Shown: positions 42,355 to 54,371, counted from the first letter of the stretch. The stretch: DNA of 64,000 nt from Mycolicibacterium flavescens (GCF_001722335.1 NZ_MIHA01000021.1:31895-95894), one strand, 5' to 3'. Translations and numbers: made by a program. Notes: generated from the sequence alone by a model not told the origin.

Positions 42355-43755
42355 ATGCGGATCGCCCAGCACATCAGTGAGCTCATCGGCAACACCCCTC
42401 TGGTGCAGCTGAACTCCGTGGTCCCCGAGGGCGCCGGTCGGGTCGTCGCGAAGGTCGAGTACCTCAGCCCCGGCGGCAGCTCCAAGGACCGCATCGCGAT
42501 CAAGATGATCGACGCCGCGGAGGCCAGCGGTGAGCTCAAACCGGGCGGCACCATCGTCGAGCCGACGTCCGGCAACACCGGCGTCGGCCTGGCCCTGGTG
42601 GCCCAGCAGCGCGGGTACAAGTGCATCTTCGTGTGCCCGGACAAGGTCAGCGAGGACAAGCGCAACGTGCTGCGCGCGTACGGCGCCGACGTGGTGGTGT
42701 GCCCGACGGCGGTGCCGCCCGACCACGCCGACAGCTACTACAGCGTCTCCGACCGGCTGGTCTCCGAGATCGACGGTGCCTGGAAACCTGACCAGTACTC
42801 CAACCAGATGGGCCCCGAGTCGCACTACGAGTCGACCGGACCGGAAATCTGGTCGGACACCGACGGCGCGATCACCCACTTCGTGGCCGGCGTCGGCACC
42901 GGCGGCACCATCACCGGCGCGGGCCGCTACCTCAAGGAGGTGTCCGACGGGAAGGTCAAGGTGATCGGCGCCGACCCGGAGGGTTCGGTGTACTCGGGCG
43001 GCAGCGGCCGGCCCTACCTGGTCGAAGGGGTCGGCGAGGATTTCTGGCCCGCCGCCTACGACCCCGCGGTGCCCGACGAGATCATCGCGGTCTCCGACGC
43101 GGACTCGTTCGACATGACGCGGCGCCTGGCCCGCGAAGAGGCGCTGCTGGTCGGCGGTTCGTGCGGGATGGCGGTCGTCGCGGCGATCAAGGTGGCCGAG
43201 CGGGCCGGCCCCGACTCGCTGGTCGTGGTGCTGCTGCCCGACGGCGGAAGAGGTTATCTGTCAAAGATTTTCAACGACGACTGGATGTCGTCGTACGGCT
43301 TCCTGCGCACCCCGCTCGACGGCAGCGTCGAGGAGCCGACCGTCGGCGACGTGCTGCGCGGGAAGTCCGGGGCGCTGCCGGACCTGGTGCACACCCACCC
43401 GTCGGAGACGGTGCGCGACGCGATCGGGATCCTGCACGAGTACGGGGTCTCGCAGATGCCCGTGGTCGGCGCCGAACCGCCGGTGATGGCCGGCGAGGTC
43501 GCGGGCAGCGTGTCCGAGCGCGCACTGCTGTCGGCAGTGTTCGAGGGGCGGGCCAAGCTGGCCGACGCGGTCGCCGAGCACATGAGCCCGCCGCTGCCGC
43601 TGATCGGCGCGGGTGAACTGGTCACCGAAGCGGCCACGGCGCTGCGTGAGAGCGACGCAGTGATGGTGGTCGAGGAGGGCAAGCCGGTCGGTGTGCTGAC
43701 CCGCCACGACCTCCTCGGATTCCTGTCCGAAGGCAACAAGCGCCGCGTGCGCTGA
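42355..43755 (+). CDS. cbs: cystathionine beta-synthase
   Basis: 466 residues. Catalytic PLP domain with Lys44 (GGSSKDRIAIKM), substrate loop TSGNTGVG and a Gly-rich phosphate loop GTGGT; C-terminal tandem CBS domains (about 340-460). Joins serine and homocysteine to cystathionine in reverse transsulfuration. It starts 41 bp after lipU. Close to metB, the next step in the same pathway. Confidence 0.92.
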   Translation: MRIAQHISELIGNTPLVQLNSVVPEGAGRVVAKVEYLSPGGSSKDRIAIKMIDAAEASGELKPGGTIVEPTSGNTGVGLALVAQQRGYKCIFVCPDKVSEDKRNVLRAYGADVVVCPTAVPPDHADSYYSVSDRLVSEIDGAWKPDQYSNQMGPESHYESTGPEIWSDTDGAITHFVAGVGTGGTITGAGRYLKEVSDGKVKVIGADPEGSVYSGGSGRPYLVEGVGEDFWPAAYDPAVPDEIIAVSDADSFDMTRRLAREEALLVGGSCGMAVVAAIKVAERAGPDSLVVVLLPDGGRGYLSKIFNDDWMSSYGFLRTPLDGSVEEPTVGDVLRGKSGALPDLVHTHPSETVRDAIGILHEYGVSQMPVVGAEPPVMAGEVAGSVSERALLSAVFEGRAKLADAVAEHMSPPLPLIGAGELVTEAATALRESDAVMVVEEGKPVGVLTRHDLLGFLSEGNKRRVR

Positions 43756-43883
43756 CTTCGAGTAGCTCCGGCGTTCCATACCGTCGGGAACGGTCGACTT
43801 CCGCGCTGAAATCCCAGCACACAGCCACCTTTCAGGTAGATTAAGCACGCTCGACCTCAGCTCAGCTCAGACTGGAAGGCGTC

Positions 43884-44489
43884 ATGACCGACCCACCGCC
43901 ACCAGGAAGCTATCCGCCGCCGCCCAGCGGCTATCCACCACCCCCGCCCCCCGGCGACGCCTATCCACCTCCGGCTGGCGGTTATCCGCCACCGCCACAA
44001 GGACTTCAGGCGTTACCGACCGACGCCTACACATCCTGGTTCACCCGCCTGCTGGCCTGGCTGATCGACTACATCCCGGTGTTCCTGCTGCAGGGCATCG
44101 GCTACGCACTCCTGCTCGGCACCCGCGAAACCGTCTGTATCACCGACGTTTCCGAGTTCGAACTGGGCGAGTTCTGCGCGACGGGCGCCTCGACAACCGG
44201 ACAGCTGGCGGTGTTCGTCAGCTCGATCCTGGTTCTGGTGTATGCCATCTGGAACTTCGGCTACCGGCAGGGCACCACCGGCTCGAGTGTCGGCAAGTCG
44301 ATCCTCAAGTTCCAGGTTGTCAGCGAAAACACCGGTCGACCAATTGGTTTCGGCATGTCGGTGGTTCGTCAGCTGGCCCACATCCTCGACGCGCTCATCT
44401 GCTACATCGGGTACCTGTTCCCGCTGTGGGACGCCAAACGCCAGACCATCGCCGATAAGCTCATCAAAACCGTCTGTCTGCCCAACTGA
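43884..44489 (+). CDS. pra: proline-rich antigen Pra, RDD-family membrane protein
   Basis: 201 residues: a repetitive N-terminus of PPPP and (G)YPPPP units (about 1-40), then an RDD domain with helices at about 58-80, 112-130 and 160-180; motifs RLLAWLIDYIPV, GSSVGKSILKFQVV and PLWDAKRQTIADK are characteristic. It is the positional counterpart of Rv1078, a recognised antigen. Confidence 0.85.
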   Translation: MTDPPPPGSYPPPPSGYPPPPPPGDAYPPPAGGYPPPPQGLQALPTDAYTSWFTRLLAWLIDYIPVFLLQGIGYALLLGTRETVCITDVSEFELGEFCATGASTTGQLAVFVSSILVLVYAIWNFGYRQGTTGSSVGKSILKFQVVSENTGRPIGFGMSVVRQLAHILDALICYIGYLFPLWDAKRQTIADKLIKTVCLPN

Positions 44490-44517
44490 ATCAGTAGCCG
44501 CCAACCTGGAAGGTCTC

Positions 44518-45546
44518 ATGTCTGATCAGCCGCCCCCTCCGCCCGGGAACTATCCGCCGCCGCCTCCGGGTGGCAATTACCCCCCGCCCCCGGGTGGAGG
44601 CGGTTATCCGCCCCCTCCCCCGCCGGGTGGTTATCCACCGCCGCCCCCGCCGGGCGGCTACCCGCCGCCGCCACCCCCGGGGGGTTACCCGCCGCCGCCG
44701 GGGGCCGGCTACCCGCCTCCGCAGTCCGGCTACCCGCCTCCTCCGCAGGGCGGCTATCCGGGCGGGTATCCACCTGCCGGTCCGGGATTCGGCGGGCCGG
44801 CGCCGTACAGCGTCGGTGACGCGTTCTCCTGGGCGTGGGGCAAGTTCACCGCCAACGCCGCAGCGCTGATCGTCCCGACGCTGGTCTACGCGATCGTCGT
44901 CGTCGCGCTGCAGGCGCTGTTCGGCATCCTGTCGGCGGCCGTCGCGCCGGAGGCCACCAGCTACACCGCCGACGAGAACGGATTCGCGTTCTCCTACAAC
45001 GTGTCCGGGCCGGCCAGCGTGGCCGTCACGATCCTGGGCTACATCGTCGCGCTGGTGGTCGGAGGAGCCATCCAGTCCGCCTACTACGGCGGCATGCTCG
45101 ACGTCGCCAACGGCCGACCGGTGAGCATCGGGACGTTCTTCCGTCCGCGCAACGTCGCCAACGTGATCATCGCGGGCGTCATCGTCGGGATCCTGACGTC
45201 GATCGGCTTCGTCTTGTGCGTGCTGCCCGGTATCGCGGTGGCCATCTTCACGATGTTCACGGTGATTGCGCTGCTGGACCGCAACCTGTCGCCGATCGAC
45301 GCGATCAAAACCAGCTTCGACATCGCCAAGAACAACTTCGGGCAGGTCCTGCTGACGTTCCTGGTGGTGATCGTGGTGGTCGCGGTCGGCGCGCTGCTGT
45401 GCGGTGTCGGCCTGCTGGTGGCCGGGCCGCTGGCAGCGCTGATCGAGGTGTACGCCTACCGCAAGCTCAGCGGCGGGCAGGTGGCCGAACTCAACCCGCA
45501 GCCGCTGCCGCCGGGACCGCCGCCGCAGACCTCGCCGCAGCAGTGA
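44518..45546 (+). CDS. second proline-rich membrane protein
   Basis: 342 residues; ATG with GGAAGG upstream, 28 bp after pra. N-terminus has about 90 residues of GGYPPPPPP-type repeats like Pra, but the membrane part (about six helices, 120-320, with FSWAWGKFTANAAALI, FFRPRNVANVI and SFDIAKNNFGQ) is not RDD; it resembles membrane domains of the GlpQ/DUF7847 kind. The two genes probably share an operon. Confidence 0.7.
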   Translation: MSDQPPPPPGNYPPPPPGGNYPPPPGGGGYPPPPPPGGYPPPPPPGGYPPPPPPGGYPPPPGAGYPPPQSGYPPPPQGGYPGGYPPAGPGFGGPAPYSVGDAFSWAWGKFTANAAALIVPTLVYAIVVVALQALFGILSAAVAPEATSYTADENGFAFSYNVSGPASVAVTILGYIVALVVGGAIQSAYYGGMLDVANGRPVSIGTFFRPRNVANVIIAGVIVGILTSIGFVLCVLPGIAVAIFTMFTVIALLDRNLSPIDAIKTSFDIAKNNFGQVLLTFLVVIVVVAVGALLCGVGLLVAGPLAALIEVYAYRKLSGGQVAELNPQPLPPGPPPQTSPQQ

Positions 45547-45550
45547 CGGA

Positions 45551-46726
45551 TCATCGGAAGGCGCTGACCCCGGTCAGCGCCTCTCCGATGAGCATCTGGT
45601 GCACCTCGGAGGTGCCTTCGTAGGTCAGCACCGACTCGAGGTTGTTGGCGTGCCGGATCACCGGGTATTCCAGGGTGATCCCGTTGGCGCCCAACAGGGT
45701 TCGGCACTGCCGGGCGATCTTGATGGCTTCGCGGACGTTGTTGAGCTTGCCGAAGCTGACCTGCTCGGGCTTGATGCGACCGTCGTCCTTGAGCCGGCCC
45801 AGGTGCAGCGCGAGCAGCTGCGCCTTGCCCAGTTCGACGGCCATGTCGGCGATCTTGGCCTGGGTCAGCTGGTAGGCCGCCAGCGGCTTGTCGAACACCT
45901 CGCGGGTACCGACGTAGTCCAGCGTCGTCTCCAGGCAGTCGCGGGCCGCGCCGACGCTGCCGAAGACGATGCCGAACCGCGCCTCCGACAGGCAGCTCAA
46001 CGGGCCCTTCAGGCCGCGCGCCTCCGGCAGCATGGCGTCGGCGGGCAGCCGCACGTCGTCGAGGTGCAGCTCCGAGGTGACCGAGGCGCGCAGCGACAGC
46101 TTGCGCGTCATGTCGGTCGCGGTGAACCCCGGCGTGCCGGCGGGCACGACGAACCCGACGACGCCCTCGTCCTGGCTGCGCGCCCACACGATCGCGACGT
46201 CGGCGACCGAGCCGTTGGTGATCCACATCTTGGTGCCGTTGAGAATCCAGTCCGACCCGTCGCGTTTGGCGGTGGTGCGCATCCCGCCCGGGTTGGACCC
46301 GAAATCGGGTTCGGTCAGCCCGAAGCAGCCGATCGCCTCGCCGGCGGCCATCGCGGGCAGCCAGGTTGTGCGTTGCTCCTCGCTGCCCCAGCGGTGGATC
46401 GCGAACATCGCCAGCGAGCCCTGCACCGACACCAGGCTGCGCAGTCCGCTGTCGACGGCCTCGAGTTCCTGGCACACCAGCCCGTAGGCCGTCGCGGTGG
46501 AACCGCCGCAGCCGTAGCCGTTCAGGTGCATACCGAGCAGGCCGAGCTTGCCGAAGTCGGCGGCCAGTTCGCGCACCGGCACCTGGCCGGTCTCGAACCA
46601 CTCCGCGATCGACGGGCGCAGCCGCTGCTCACCGAATCGGCGGACGGTCTGGCGCAGTTCGAGGTCCTCGGCGGACAGCATTGAATCCAACTCGAGCAGG
46701 TCGTCGAGGCGGGCGGTCGGGCTCAT
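45551..46726 (-). CDS. acyl-CoA dehydrogenase, glutaryl-CoA dehydrogenase-like
   Basis: A 391-residue FAD-dependent acyl-CoA dehydrogenase with GCFGLTEPDFGSNP, WITNGSVADV, and the catalytic Glu in SVLTYEGTSEVHQ. Residue pattern and length are closest to glutaryl-CoA dehydrogenases (TEPDxGS, YEGT). It is convergent with the proline-rich gene (4 bp apart) and divergent from metB. Confidence 0.85.
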   Translation of the reverse strand: MSPTARLDDLLELDSMLSAEDLELRQTVRRFGEQRLRPSIAEWFETGQVPVRELAADFGKLGLLGMHLNGYGCGGSTATAYGLVCQELEAVDSGLRSLVSVQGSLAMFAIHRWGSEEQRTTWLPAMAAGEAIGCFGLTEPDFGSNPGGMRTTAKRDGSDWILNGTKMWITNGSVADVAIVWARSQDEGVVGFVVPAGTPGFTATDMTRKLSLRASVTSELHLDDVRLPADAMLPEARGLKGPLSCLSEARFGIVFGSVGAARDCLETTLDYVGTREVFDKPLAAYQLTQAKIADMAVELGKAQLLALHLGRLKDDGRIKPEQVSFGKLNNVREAIKIARQCRTLLGANGITLEYPVIRHANNLESVLTYEGTSEVHQMLIGEALTGVSAFR

Positions 46727-46767
46727 GGTCCCTGTCTACACCGGTCCGGGCGTCGACCCGGCATGGC

Positions 46768-46773
46768 TAGGCT
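46768..46773 (+). promoter_or_regulatory. -10 box of metB
   Basis: TAGGCT, 8 nt before ATG 46782; no ribosome site, so probably leaderless. Confidence 0.4.
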
Positions 46774-46781
46774 GATCGGTG

Positions 46782-47930
46782 ATGACCGAACACAGCAGCC
46801 ACGGCTTGTCCACGAAGGCGATCCACGCCGTGCGGCCCGACCTGACCACCGGAGCCGTCAACGCCCCCATCTACGCGAGTTCGACGTTCGCCCAGGACGG
46901 CGTCGGCGGACTGCGCGACGGCTACGAGTACGCCAGGACCGGCAACCCCACCCGGCGCGCGCTGGAGACCTCGCTGGCCGCGGTCGAAGCCGCGACGTAC
47001 GGGCGGGCGTTCTCCTCGGGAATGGGCGCCACCGACTGTGCGCTGCGCGCGCTCCTGCGGCCCGGTGACCACGTGGTGATGCCCGACGACGCGTACGGGG
47101 GCACGTTCCGGCTGATCGACAAGGTGTTCACCCAGTGGGGCATCAGCTACACCGCGGTCTCGCTGTCCGATCTCGACGCGGTGCGCGCGGCGGTCACCGC
47201 CGACACCCGGCTGATCCTGGTGGAGACGCCGACCAACCCGCTGCTGTCGATCGCCGACATCGCCGGCATCTCCCAGATCGGCCGGGACACCAACGCGAAG
47301 GTGTTGGTGGACAACACGTTCGCCTCACCCGCGCTGCAGCAGCCGCTGCTGCTGGGCGCCGACATCGTGCTCCACTCGACCACCAAGTACATCGGCGGGC
47401 ACTCCGACGTCGTGGGCGGCGCGCTGCTGACCAACGACGAGGAACTCGACACGAAGTTCGCGTTCCTGCAGAACGGGGCGGGCGCGGTGCCCGGGCCGTT
47501 CGACGCCTACCTCACGCTGCGCGGACTCAAGACGCTGGTGCTGCGCATGCAGCGGCACAGCGAGAACGCCGCGGTGATCGCGGAGTTCCTCGACGGCCAC
47601 CCCGCGGTCGAGACCGTGCTCTATCCGGGCCTGCCGGGGCATCCCGGTCACGAGGTCGCGGCCAGACAGATGTCGGGTTTCGGCGGCATGATTTCGCTGC
47701 GCCTGCGCGGCGGCGCCGATGCGGCCCGCAAGTTGTGTTCGCGCACAGAGATTTTCATCCTCGCCGAGTCGCTGGGCGGCGTCGAGTCGCTGATCGAGCA
47801 TCCCGGGGCGATGACGCACGCGTCGACGGCGGGCTCGCAACTGGAGGTACCCGAGGATCTGGTCCGGTTGTCGGTCGGCATCGAGGACGTCGCCGACCTG
47901 CTCGCCGACATCGAACAGGCGCTCGGCTAG
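46782..47930 (+). CDS. metB: cystathionine gamma-synthase/lyase
   Basis: A 382-residue PLP enzyme of the Cys/Met metabolism family. Motifs YARTGNPTRRALE, SSGMGATDCALRALL, and the PLP lysine in HSTTKYIGGHSD. It can make cystathionine (gamma-synthase) or split it (lyase); the pairing with cbs nearby makes the reverse pathway plausible. ATG preferred over GTG 46779 one codon upstream. Confidence 0.9.
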   Translation: MTEHSSHGLSTKAIHAVRPDLTTGAVNAPIYASSTFAQDGVGGLRDGYEYARTGNPTRRALETSLAAVEAATYGRAFSSGMGATDCALRALLRPGDHVVMPDDAYGGTFRLIDKVFTQWGISYTAVSLSDLDAVRAAVTADTRLILVETPTNPLLSIADIAGISQIGRDTNAKVLVDNTFASPALQQPLLLGADIVLHSTTKYIGGHSDVVGGALLTNDEELDTKFAFLQNGAGAVPGPFDAYLTLRGLKTLVLRMQRHSENAAVIAEFLDGHPAVETVLYPGLPGHPGHEVAARQMSGFGGMISLRLRGGADAARKLCSRTEIFILAESLGGVESLIEHPGAMTHASTAGSQLEVPEDLVRLSVGIEDVADLLADIEQALG

Positions 47931-47937
47931 CGCAGGG

Positions 47938-48600
47938 TCACGGCAGGGCCTGGCGCACCGCCGACGTGGTGACCGCCAGGTTGACCTCCGGCAGCGCGGT
48001 CGGATACTCGTCGACCCAACTGCCCAGGGCGATCTCGCCGGCCCGCGCGTGCACCCAGCGCCACCCACGGTCGTTGAGGCTCAGCAGCGCGCCCAGGCCG
48101 TCGACCGCGTGCAGCAGCGAAATGATCGCCGCGGTCGCCGGCGGGGGAGGGGTGCGGTCGAACAGTGAGGCCATCAGCGCCGCCCTGGCCTGCCCGACGC
48201 GGTGGCGGTTGGTCAGTGGCCAGGCGAACTGTTGACCGAAGCGCTTCTCCGGCAACGGAACCTGACGGATCTGGCCGGTGTGTTCGAGGTGCGCGACGAT
48301 GTGGTCCTCGGTGTGTTTGGCCAGCTTCTTGACCGCCGTGGCCGGGGCCAGCGGCCGGCGCTGCAGCAGCTGGAACGCCGGCTCGGTCACCGGATCGGGC
48401 GCTGCGGGTCCCGCCAACGCCACCAGCCGGCCGGGTTCGACGGCTTCACCGTCGACGGCGGGCCGGATCCGGCAGGCGTACGCCAGATCCAGCAGAACCG
48501 CGGCGGAGAGCACCCGCGAGCGGCGGGCGCGCTCCAAACGCGGCTGCGCTGAAGCGTTGTCGAGCAACAGCAGATAGAGATCCTCGGCGATCCTCGCCAT
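47938..48600 (-). CDS. GPP34 (GOLPH3-like) family protein
   Basis: A 220-residue protein of the Golgi phosphoprotein 3 family: start IAEDLYLLLLDN, AAVLLDLA and the central KRFGQQFAWPLT segment. In eukaryotes GOLPH3 binds phosphoinositides; the actinobacterial members have no established role, although mycobacteria do have phosphatidylinositol. TAGCAT 6 nt before the ATG suggests a leaderless mRNA. Convergent with metB. Confidence 0.78.
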   Translation of the reverse strand: MARIAEDLYLLLLDNASAQPRLERARRSRVLSAAVLLDLAYACRIRPAVDGEAVEPGRLVALAGPAAPDPVTEPAFQLLQRRPLAPATAVKKLAKHTEDHIVAHLEHTGQIRQVPLPEKRFGQQFAWPLTNRHRVGQARAALMASLFDRTPPPPATAAIISLLHAVDGLGALLSLNDRGWRWVHARAGEIALGSWVDEYPTALPEVNLAVTTSAVRQALP

Positions 48601-48606
48601 GCCCGG

Positions 48607-48612
48607 ATGCTA
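48607..48612 (-). promoter_or_regulatory. -10 box of the GPP34 gene
   Basis: TAGCAT, 6 nt before ATG 48600. Confidence 0.4.
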
Positions 48613-48667
48613 AACCGTGGGCGCCGGGCGCGCGGGGTCAGGCTTGCGCGGATCAGGCTTGCGCGGA

Positions 48668-49162
48668 TCAGGCGTGGTAGGGCTCGGCCTCGAGCAGCTT
48701 GACCTTGACCGTGCTGCCGTTGGGGACCGTGTAGGTGCGCACATCGCCGACCTTGGCGTCGATCAGCGCCTCGCCCAGCGGCGACTTCGGCGAGTACACC
48801 TCGAGCTTGCCGTCGCTGATGCCCTCCTGGCGGGTGGCGATCAGGAACGTCTCGGTGTCGCTCTCGTCGTCGCCGTACTGCACCTTGACCACCGAACCGG
48901 GCAGTGCCACACCGGACTGCTTGGGCGCCTCGCCGACCTTGGCGTTGTTGAGCAACTCCTGCAACTGACGGATGCGGGCTTCCTGCTGACCCTGCTCCTC
49001 GCGCGCGGCGTGGTAGCCGCCGTTCTCGCGCAGGTCGCCTTCTTCGCGACGGTCGTTGATCTCCGCGGCGATGACCGGGCGGTTGGCGATCAGCTGGTCC
49101 AGTTCGGCCTTGAGCCGGTCGTGCGCCTCCTGCGTCAGCCAGGTGACCTGTGTGTCGGTCAT
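48668..49162 (-). CDS. greA: transcription elongation factor GreA
   Basis: 164 residues: N-terminal antiparallel coiled coil (about 8-78) with the acidic tip [22 protein letters not shown] that enters the RNA polymerase secondary channel, and a C-terminal FKBP-like domain with [14 protein letters not shown]. It rescues backtracked polymerase by stimulating transcript cleavage. ATG with AGGAG upstream. Confidence 0.95.
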   Translation of the reverse strand: MTDTQVTWLTQEAHDRLKAELDQLIANRPVIAAEINDRREEGDLRENGGYHAAREEQGQQEARIRQLQELLNNAKVGEAPKQSGVALPGSVVKVQYGDDESDTETFLIATRQEGISDGKLEVYSPKSPLGEALIDAKVGDVRTYTVPNGSTVKVKLLEAEPYHA

Positions 49163-49424
49163 GTCGTCGCGCTCCTGTCTATCTAGGTTGCGGTGTTCTC
49201 GCGCTTTGCTCGCGTAAGAAGTCTCGTGGTGCGGCGCCCGGGCTGGACGTGTACCGCCGCTTCTGGCCACGCCTGACCAAGGACATCCCCCGCAGAGCGC
49301 CAAATGCAGCAATACACGGCCCCAGCGGGAACCGTGTACCGGTCAAGCATAGCACCGCGCCGTCGACTCGATTTCGCAAATTCGCTGTTCGCCGTTTGTT
49401 GCGGCCGCGGAATCAGCGTGATTT

Positions 49425-49847
49425 CTACGAGCTCACCAGGTACGGCGGGACGTCGACGCCGCAGCCGTAGATGTCGCCGAGCGCGGGCTGGCGGGTAGCG
49501 GTCACCTCGGTGGTGACCAGCACCGTCTTCTCGGTCGACGGCGGGACCAGCACCTCGCGCCGGCCGGTCTCGCTGCCGTCCACCGACCGGGCCCGCACGA
49601 TGCAGGTGACCGGGCGCGACGGGTCCTTACGGGTGACGGTGATGGTCACCGAGACGGTGTCGTCGCCGAGCAGTTCATAGGCCCCGACCTCGCCGGTGAC
49701 GTCGCTGCTGCCGAACCGCGCGGACGCCACCAGCGCGACGACCACACCGGCCACCAGAGCCAGGGCGGTCAGCGCGATAGCCGCCCAGCGGCGGCGCCGC
49801 CCGGACAGCCGTTGGCGGCCGTAGCGCGCGGCGGGACGTTCGATCAT
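49425..49847 (-). CDS. DUF4307 membrane protein (Rv1081c-like)
   Basis: 140 residues: a basic cytoplasmic N-terminus (RYGRQRLSGRRRR), one membrane helix (about 20-42), then an extracytoplasmic beta-rich domain with two cysteines (TCIVRARS, IYGCGVDVPP). Conserved in mycobacteria between greA and mca; function unknown. Confidence 0.78.
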   Translation of the reverse strand: MIERPAARYGRQRLSGRRRRWAAIALTALALVAGVVVALVASARFGSSDVTGEVGAYELLGDDTVSVTITVTRKDPSRPVTCIVRARSVDGSETGRREVLVPPSTEKTVLVTTEVTATRQPALGDIYGCGVDVPPYLVSS

Positions 49848-49965
49848 CTGGTTTTCTGAGCCCGTCGGTCGGATAGATCTACAGAACTGGAACTATAGGA
49901 CTAGCGATTCGGGTTGATATCCGTCGAGACAACCCCACGTACAAGACAGGTAAAGGCAGAGCAGG

Positions 49966-50835
49966 TTGAGCGAACTGCGGTTGATGGCCGTGCACGCCCA
50001 CCCGGACGACGAGTCCAGCAAGGGCGCCGCGACGATGGCCCGCTACGTCGACGAGGGCGTGCGCGTGCTCGTGGTGACGCTCACCGGCGGCGAGCGCGGC
50101 GACATCCTCAACCCCGCGATGGATCTACCCGAGGTGCACGGTCGGATGGCCGAGATCCGGCGCGACGAGATGGCGCGCGCAGCCGAGATCCTCGGCGTCG
50201 AGCACCGCTGGCTGGGTTTCGTCGACTCCGGGCTGCCCGAGGGTGACCCGCCGCCGCCGCTGCCCGAGGGCTGCCTCGGCATGGTGCCGCTCGAGCAGCC
50301 GACCGAGGCCTTGGTCAAGGTGATCCGGGAGTTCCGTCCGCACGTGATGACGACGTACGACGAGAACGGCGGCTACCCGCATCCCGACCACATCCGCTGC
50401 CACCAGGTGTCGATGGCCGCCTACGACGCCGCGGCCGACTACCGGCTGTACCCGCAGGCCGGTGAGCCGTGGAGCGTGTCCAAGCTGTACTACACGCACG
50501 GCTTCCTGCGGCAGCGCATGCAGCTGCTGCAGGACGAGTTCGCCAAACACGGTGAGGTCGGTCCGTTCGAGAAGTGGCTCAAGCATTGGGATCCCGACGC
50601 CGACGTGTTCGCCAAGCGGGTCACCACCCGCGTCGAGTGCGCCAAGTACTTCGCTCAGCGCGACGACGCGCTGCGCGCTCACGCCACCCAGATCGACCCC
50701 AACGGTGACTTCTTCCGCGCGCCGATCGAATGGCAGCAGCGGCTCTGGCCGACCGAGGAATACGAGCTGGCCAGGTCGCGGGTGCCGGTGACGCTGCCCG
50801 AAACAGACCTGTTCGCCGGGATTGAGGACCGATGA
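49966..50835 (+). CDS. mca: mycothiol S-conjugate amidase
   Basis: A 289-residue zinc amidase of the LmbE family that cleaves mycothiol-toxin conjugates to release a mercapturic acid for export. Zinc motif VHAHPDDE at the N-terminus and a second ligand in [10 protein letters not shown]; the Tyr/His-rich [12 protein letters not shown] and the C-terminal [14 protein letters not shown] separate Mca from MshB. TTG start. Confidence 0.92.
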   Translation: MSELRLMAVHAHPDDESSKGAATMARYVDEGVRVLVVTLTGGERGDILNPAMDLPEVHGRMAEIRRDEMARAAEILGVEHRWLGFVDSGLPEGDPPPPLPEGCLGMVPLEQPTEALVKVIREFRPHVMTTYDENGGYPHPDHIRCHQVSMAAYDAAADYRLYPQAGEPWSVSKLYYTHGFLRQRMQLLQDEFAKHGEVGPFEKWLKHWDPDADVFAKRVTTRVECAKYFAQRDDALRAHATQIDPNGDFFRAPIEWQQRLWPTEEYELARSRVPVTLPETDLFAGIEDR

Positions 50836-51099
50836 TCACCGCCCCGATGCTGACCCTGCTGGCGCAGAACGCGCCGCGCGACACCGGTCCGGAGTTCGGC
50901 AAGGCCAGCCCGTTCGGCCTGCTGGTCATCGTGCTGCTGCTGATCAGCATCTTCCTGCTGGTCCGGTCGATGAACCGGCACCTGCGCAAGCTGCCCGAGT
51001 CGTTCGACAAGCCCGAGCAGCCGGTCGTCGAGGCGGAGCCGGAGCCCGGCACAGCCGACAGTGCCGCCGAGATTGCCTCACCGGAGCCCGGGACCAGGC

Positions 51100-51116
<17 letters not shown>
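50832..51116 (+). CDS. small single-helix membrane protein (Rv1083-like)
   Basis: 94 residues with one membrane helix (about 28-46, [19 protein letters not shown]) and an acidic, Pro/Glu-rich tail. The ATG overlaps the mca stop by 4 nt (ATGA), so the pair is translationally coupled. Function unknown; conserved position next to mca suggests a link. Confidence 0.8.
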
Positions 51117-53109
<1,993 letters not shown>

Positions 53110-53119
53110 CCTTCCGCGC

Positions 53120-53494
53120 ATGCCGTCTCCGGAAGACAACGCCAAGACTGTCGCCCGCTATCTCGAGCTCGTCGCGCAGGGCAAGGCCGACGACATCACC
53201 GAGCTGTACGCCGACGACGCCACCGTCGAGGATCCCGTCGGCGGCGGCGAGGTGCACATCGGCCGCGAGGCGATCCGTCGCTTCTACGGCAACCTGCCGA
53301 CCGACGGCGCCCAGGCCGACGTCGTGACGCTGCGCGCGCTCGGCCACGAGGTCGCGTTTTTCTGGGCGCTGACCGTCGACCTCGGCGGCAGCAAGATGCG
53401 CATCGAGATCATCAGCGTGATGACGTTCCACGACGACGGCAAGATCGGCTCGATGAAGGCCTACTGGGGCCCGGAGAACGCCACCCAACTCTGA
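53120..53494 (+). CDS. ketosteroid isomerase-like (NTF2 fold) protein
   Basis: 124 residues, full KSI length. Compared with the classical ketosteroid isomerase it keeps Tyr14 (ARYLELV), Asp38 in ATVEDPVG and the C-terminal GSMKAYWGPEN strand. The second oxyanion-hole acid (Asp99) is Ser98 here (IISVMTF). It may still isomerise delta-5 steroids slowly or act on another substrate. It lies 10 bp after the YyaL gene. Confidence 0.75.
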   Translation: MPSPEDNAKTVARYLELVAQGKADDITELYADDATVEDPVGGGEVHIGREAIRRFYGNLPTDGAQADVVTLRALGHEVAFFWALTVDLGGSKMRIEIISVMTFHDDGKIGSMKAYWGPENATQL

Positions 53495-53496
53495 GT

Positions 53497-53545
53497 GGTT
53501 TCGGTGCGCTACCCGTCGCGCAGCGACTGGAAGCGCACCGAAACC
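53497..53545. terminator. branched bidirectional hairpin
   Basis: 14-bp perfect stem GGTTTCGGTGCGCT with its complement; the 21-nt loop holds a second small hairpin (GTCGC-GCA-GCGAC). It lies between two convergent genes and is probably a two-way terminator. Confidence 0.7.
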
Positions 53546-53553
53546 GCCTCGGA

Positions 53554-54294
53554 TCAGAAGACGGCGAACCACATCGCGATGTAGTGGCAGATCGCCGCGA
53601 CCGCGGTGCACGCGTGGAAGAACTCGTGGTGTCCGAACGTCGTCGGCCACGGATTGGGCCACTTCAGGGCGTAGAGCACGCCGCCGATCGAGTACAGCGC
53701 GCCGCCGACGATCAGCAGCACCAGCGCCGCGACTCCGGCGCCCTGCATGATCGGGCCGACGAACCAGGCCGCCACCCAGCCGAGCAGGATGTAGAGCGGC
53801 ACGCCCACCCACCGCGGCGCCGAGGGCCAGAAGCATTTGAGCAGCACCCCGGCGATCGCGCCGCCCCACACGATCCAGAACAGCACCATGCCGTCGTTCT
53901 GCGGCAGCGCCAGCAACGCGAACGGCGTGTAGCTGCCCGCGATGAACACGAAGATCATCGAGTGGTCCAGGCGCTTCATCCACTTGCGCGCGGTGGGGGA
54001 CTCCCAGTCCACCCGGTGGTAGGCGCCGCTGACGGTGAACATCGCGACGATGGTCACGGTGTAGATCAAGGTCGCGACGCCCGCCCGCGTTGAATCCAGC
54101 GACCAGGACACCGACACCAGCGTCGCCCCGCAGATCGCCGCGATCACCGCGGCGTACACGTGGATCCAGCCGCGCAGCCGCGGCTTGCGGATGAAGTTGG
54201 TGGCCGCGTCGACGACCGCTTCCGGGAAGTCCTCAGCCTGCTCGCGCGGTGCGCGGGATCGATCGGAGTCGGCGGCGCCGACGGACTGCGTCAT
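53554..54294 (-). CDS. hemolysin III/YqfA-family membrane protein (Rv1085c-like)
   Basis: 246 residues; ATG with GGAGGTGAC upstream. Seven membrane helices after a 45-residue charged N-terminus. It carries the HlyIII/PAQR zinc-site signatures: [15 protein letters not shown] and [14 protein letters not shown]-like proteins may be zinc-dependent hydrolases; the haemolysin name is historical. Divergent from the Z-FPP synthase gene. Confidence 0.88.
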   Translation of the reverse strand: MTQSVGAADSDRSRAPREQAEDFPEAVVDAATNFIRKPRLRGWIHVYAAVIAAICGATLVSVSWSLDSTRAGVATLIYTVTIVAMFTVSGAYHRVDWESPTARKWMKRLDHSMIFVFIAGSYTPFALLALPQNDGMVLFWIVWGGAIAGVLLKCFWPSAPRWVGVPLYILLGWVAAWFVGPIMQGAGVAALVLLIVGGALYSIGGVLYALKWPNPWPTTFGHHEFFHACTAVAAICHYIAMWFAVF

Positions 54295-54371
54295 GTCACC
54301 TCCGGAAATTCCAAGCCGTTTTCTGGTGGTCTGCGAAGCTCGTGCGCCCGCCAGGAGCATCACGCCCACAG

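Noticed and set aside
49163..49424. Possible small gene or RNA between greA and the DUF4307 gene
   Set aside because: Only short frames and a weak hairpin (CACGG...CCGTG) were seen; not enough to call a feature.
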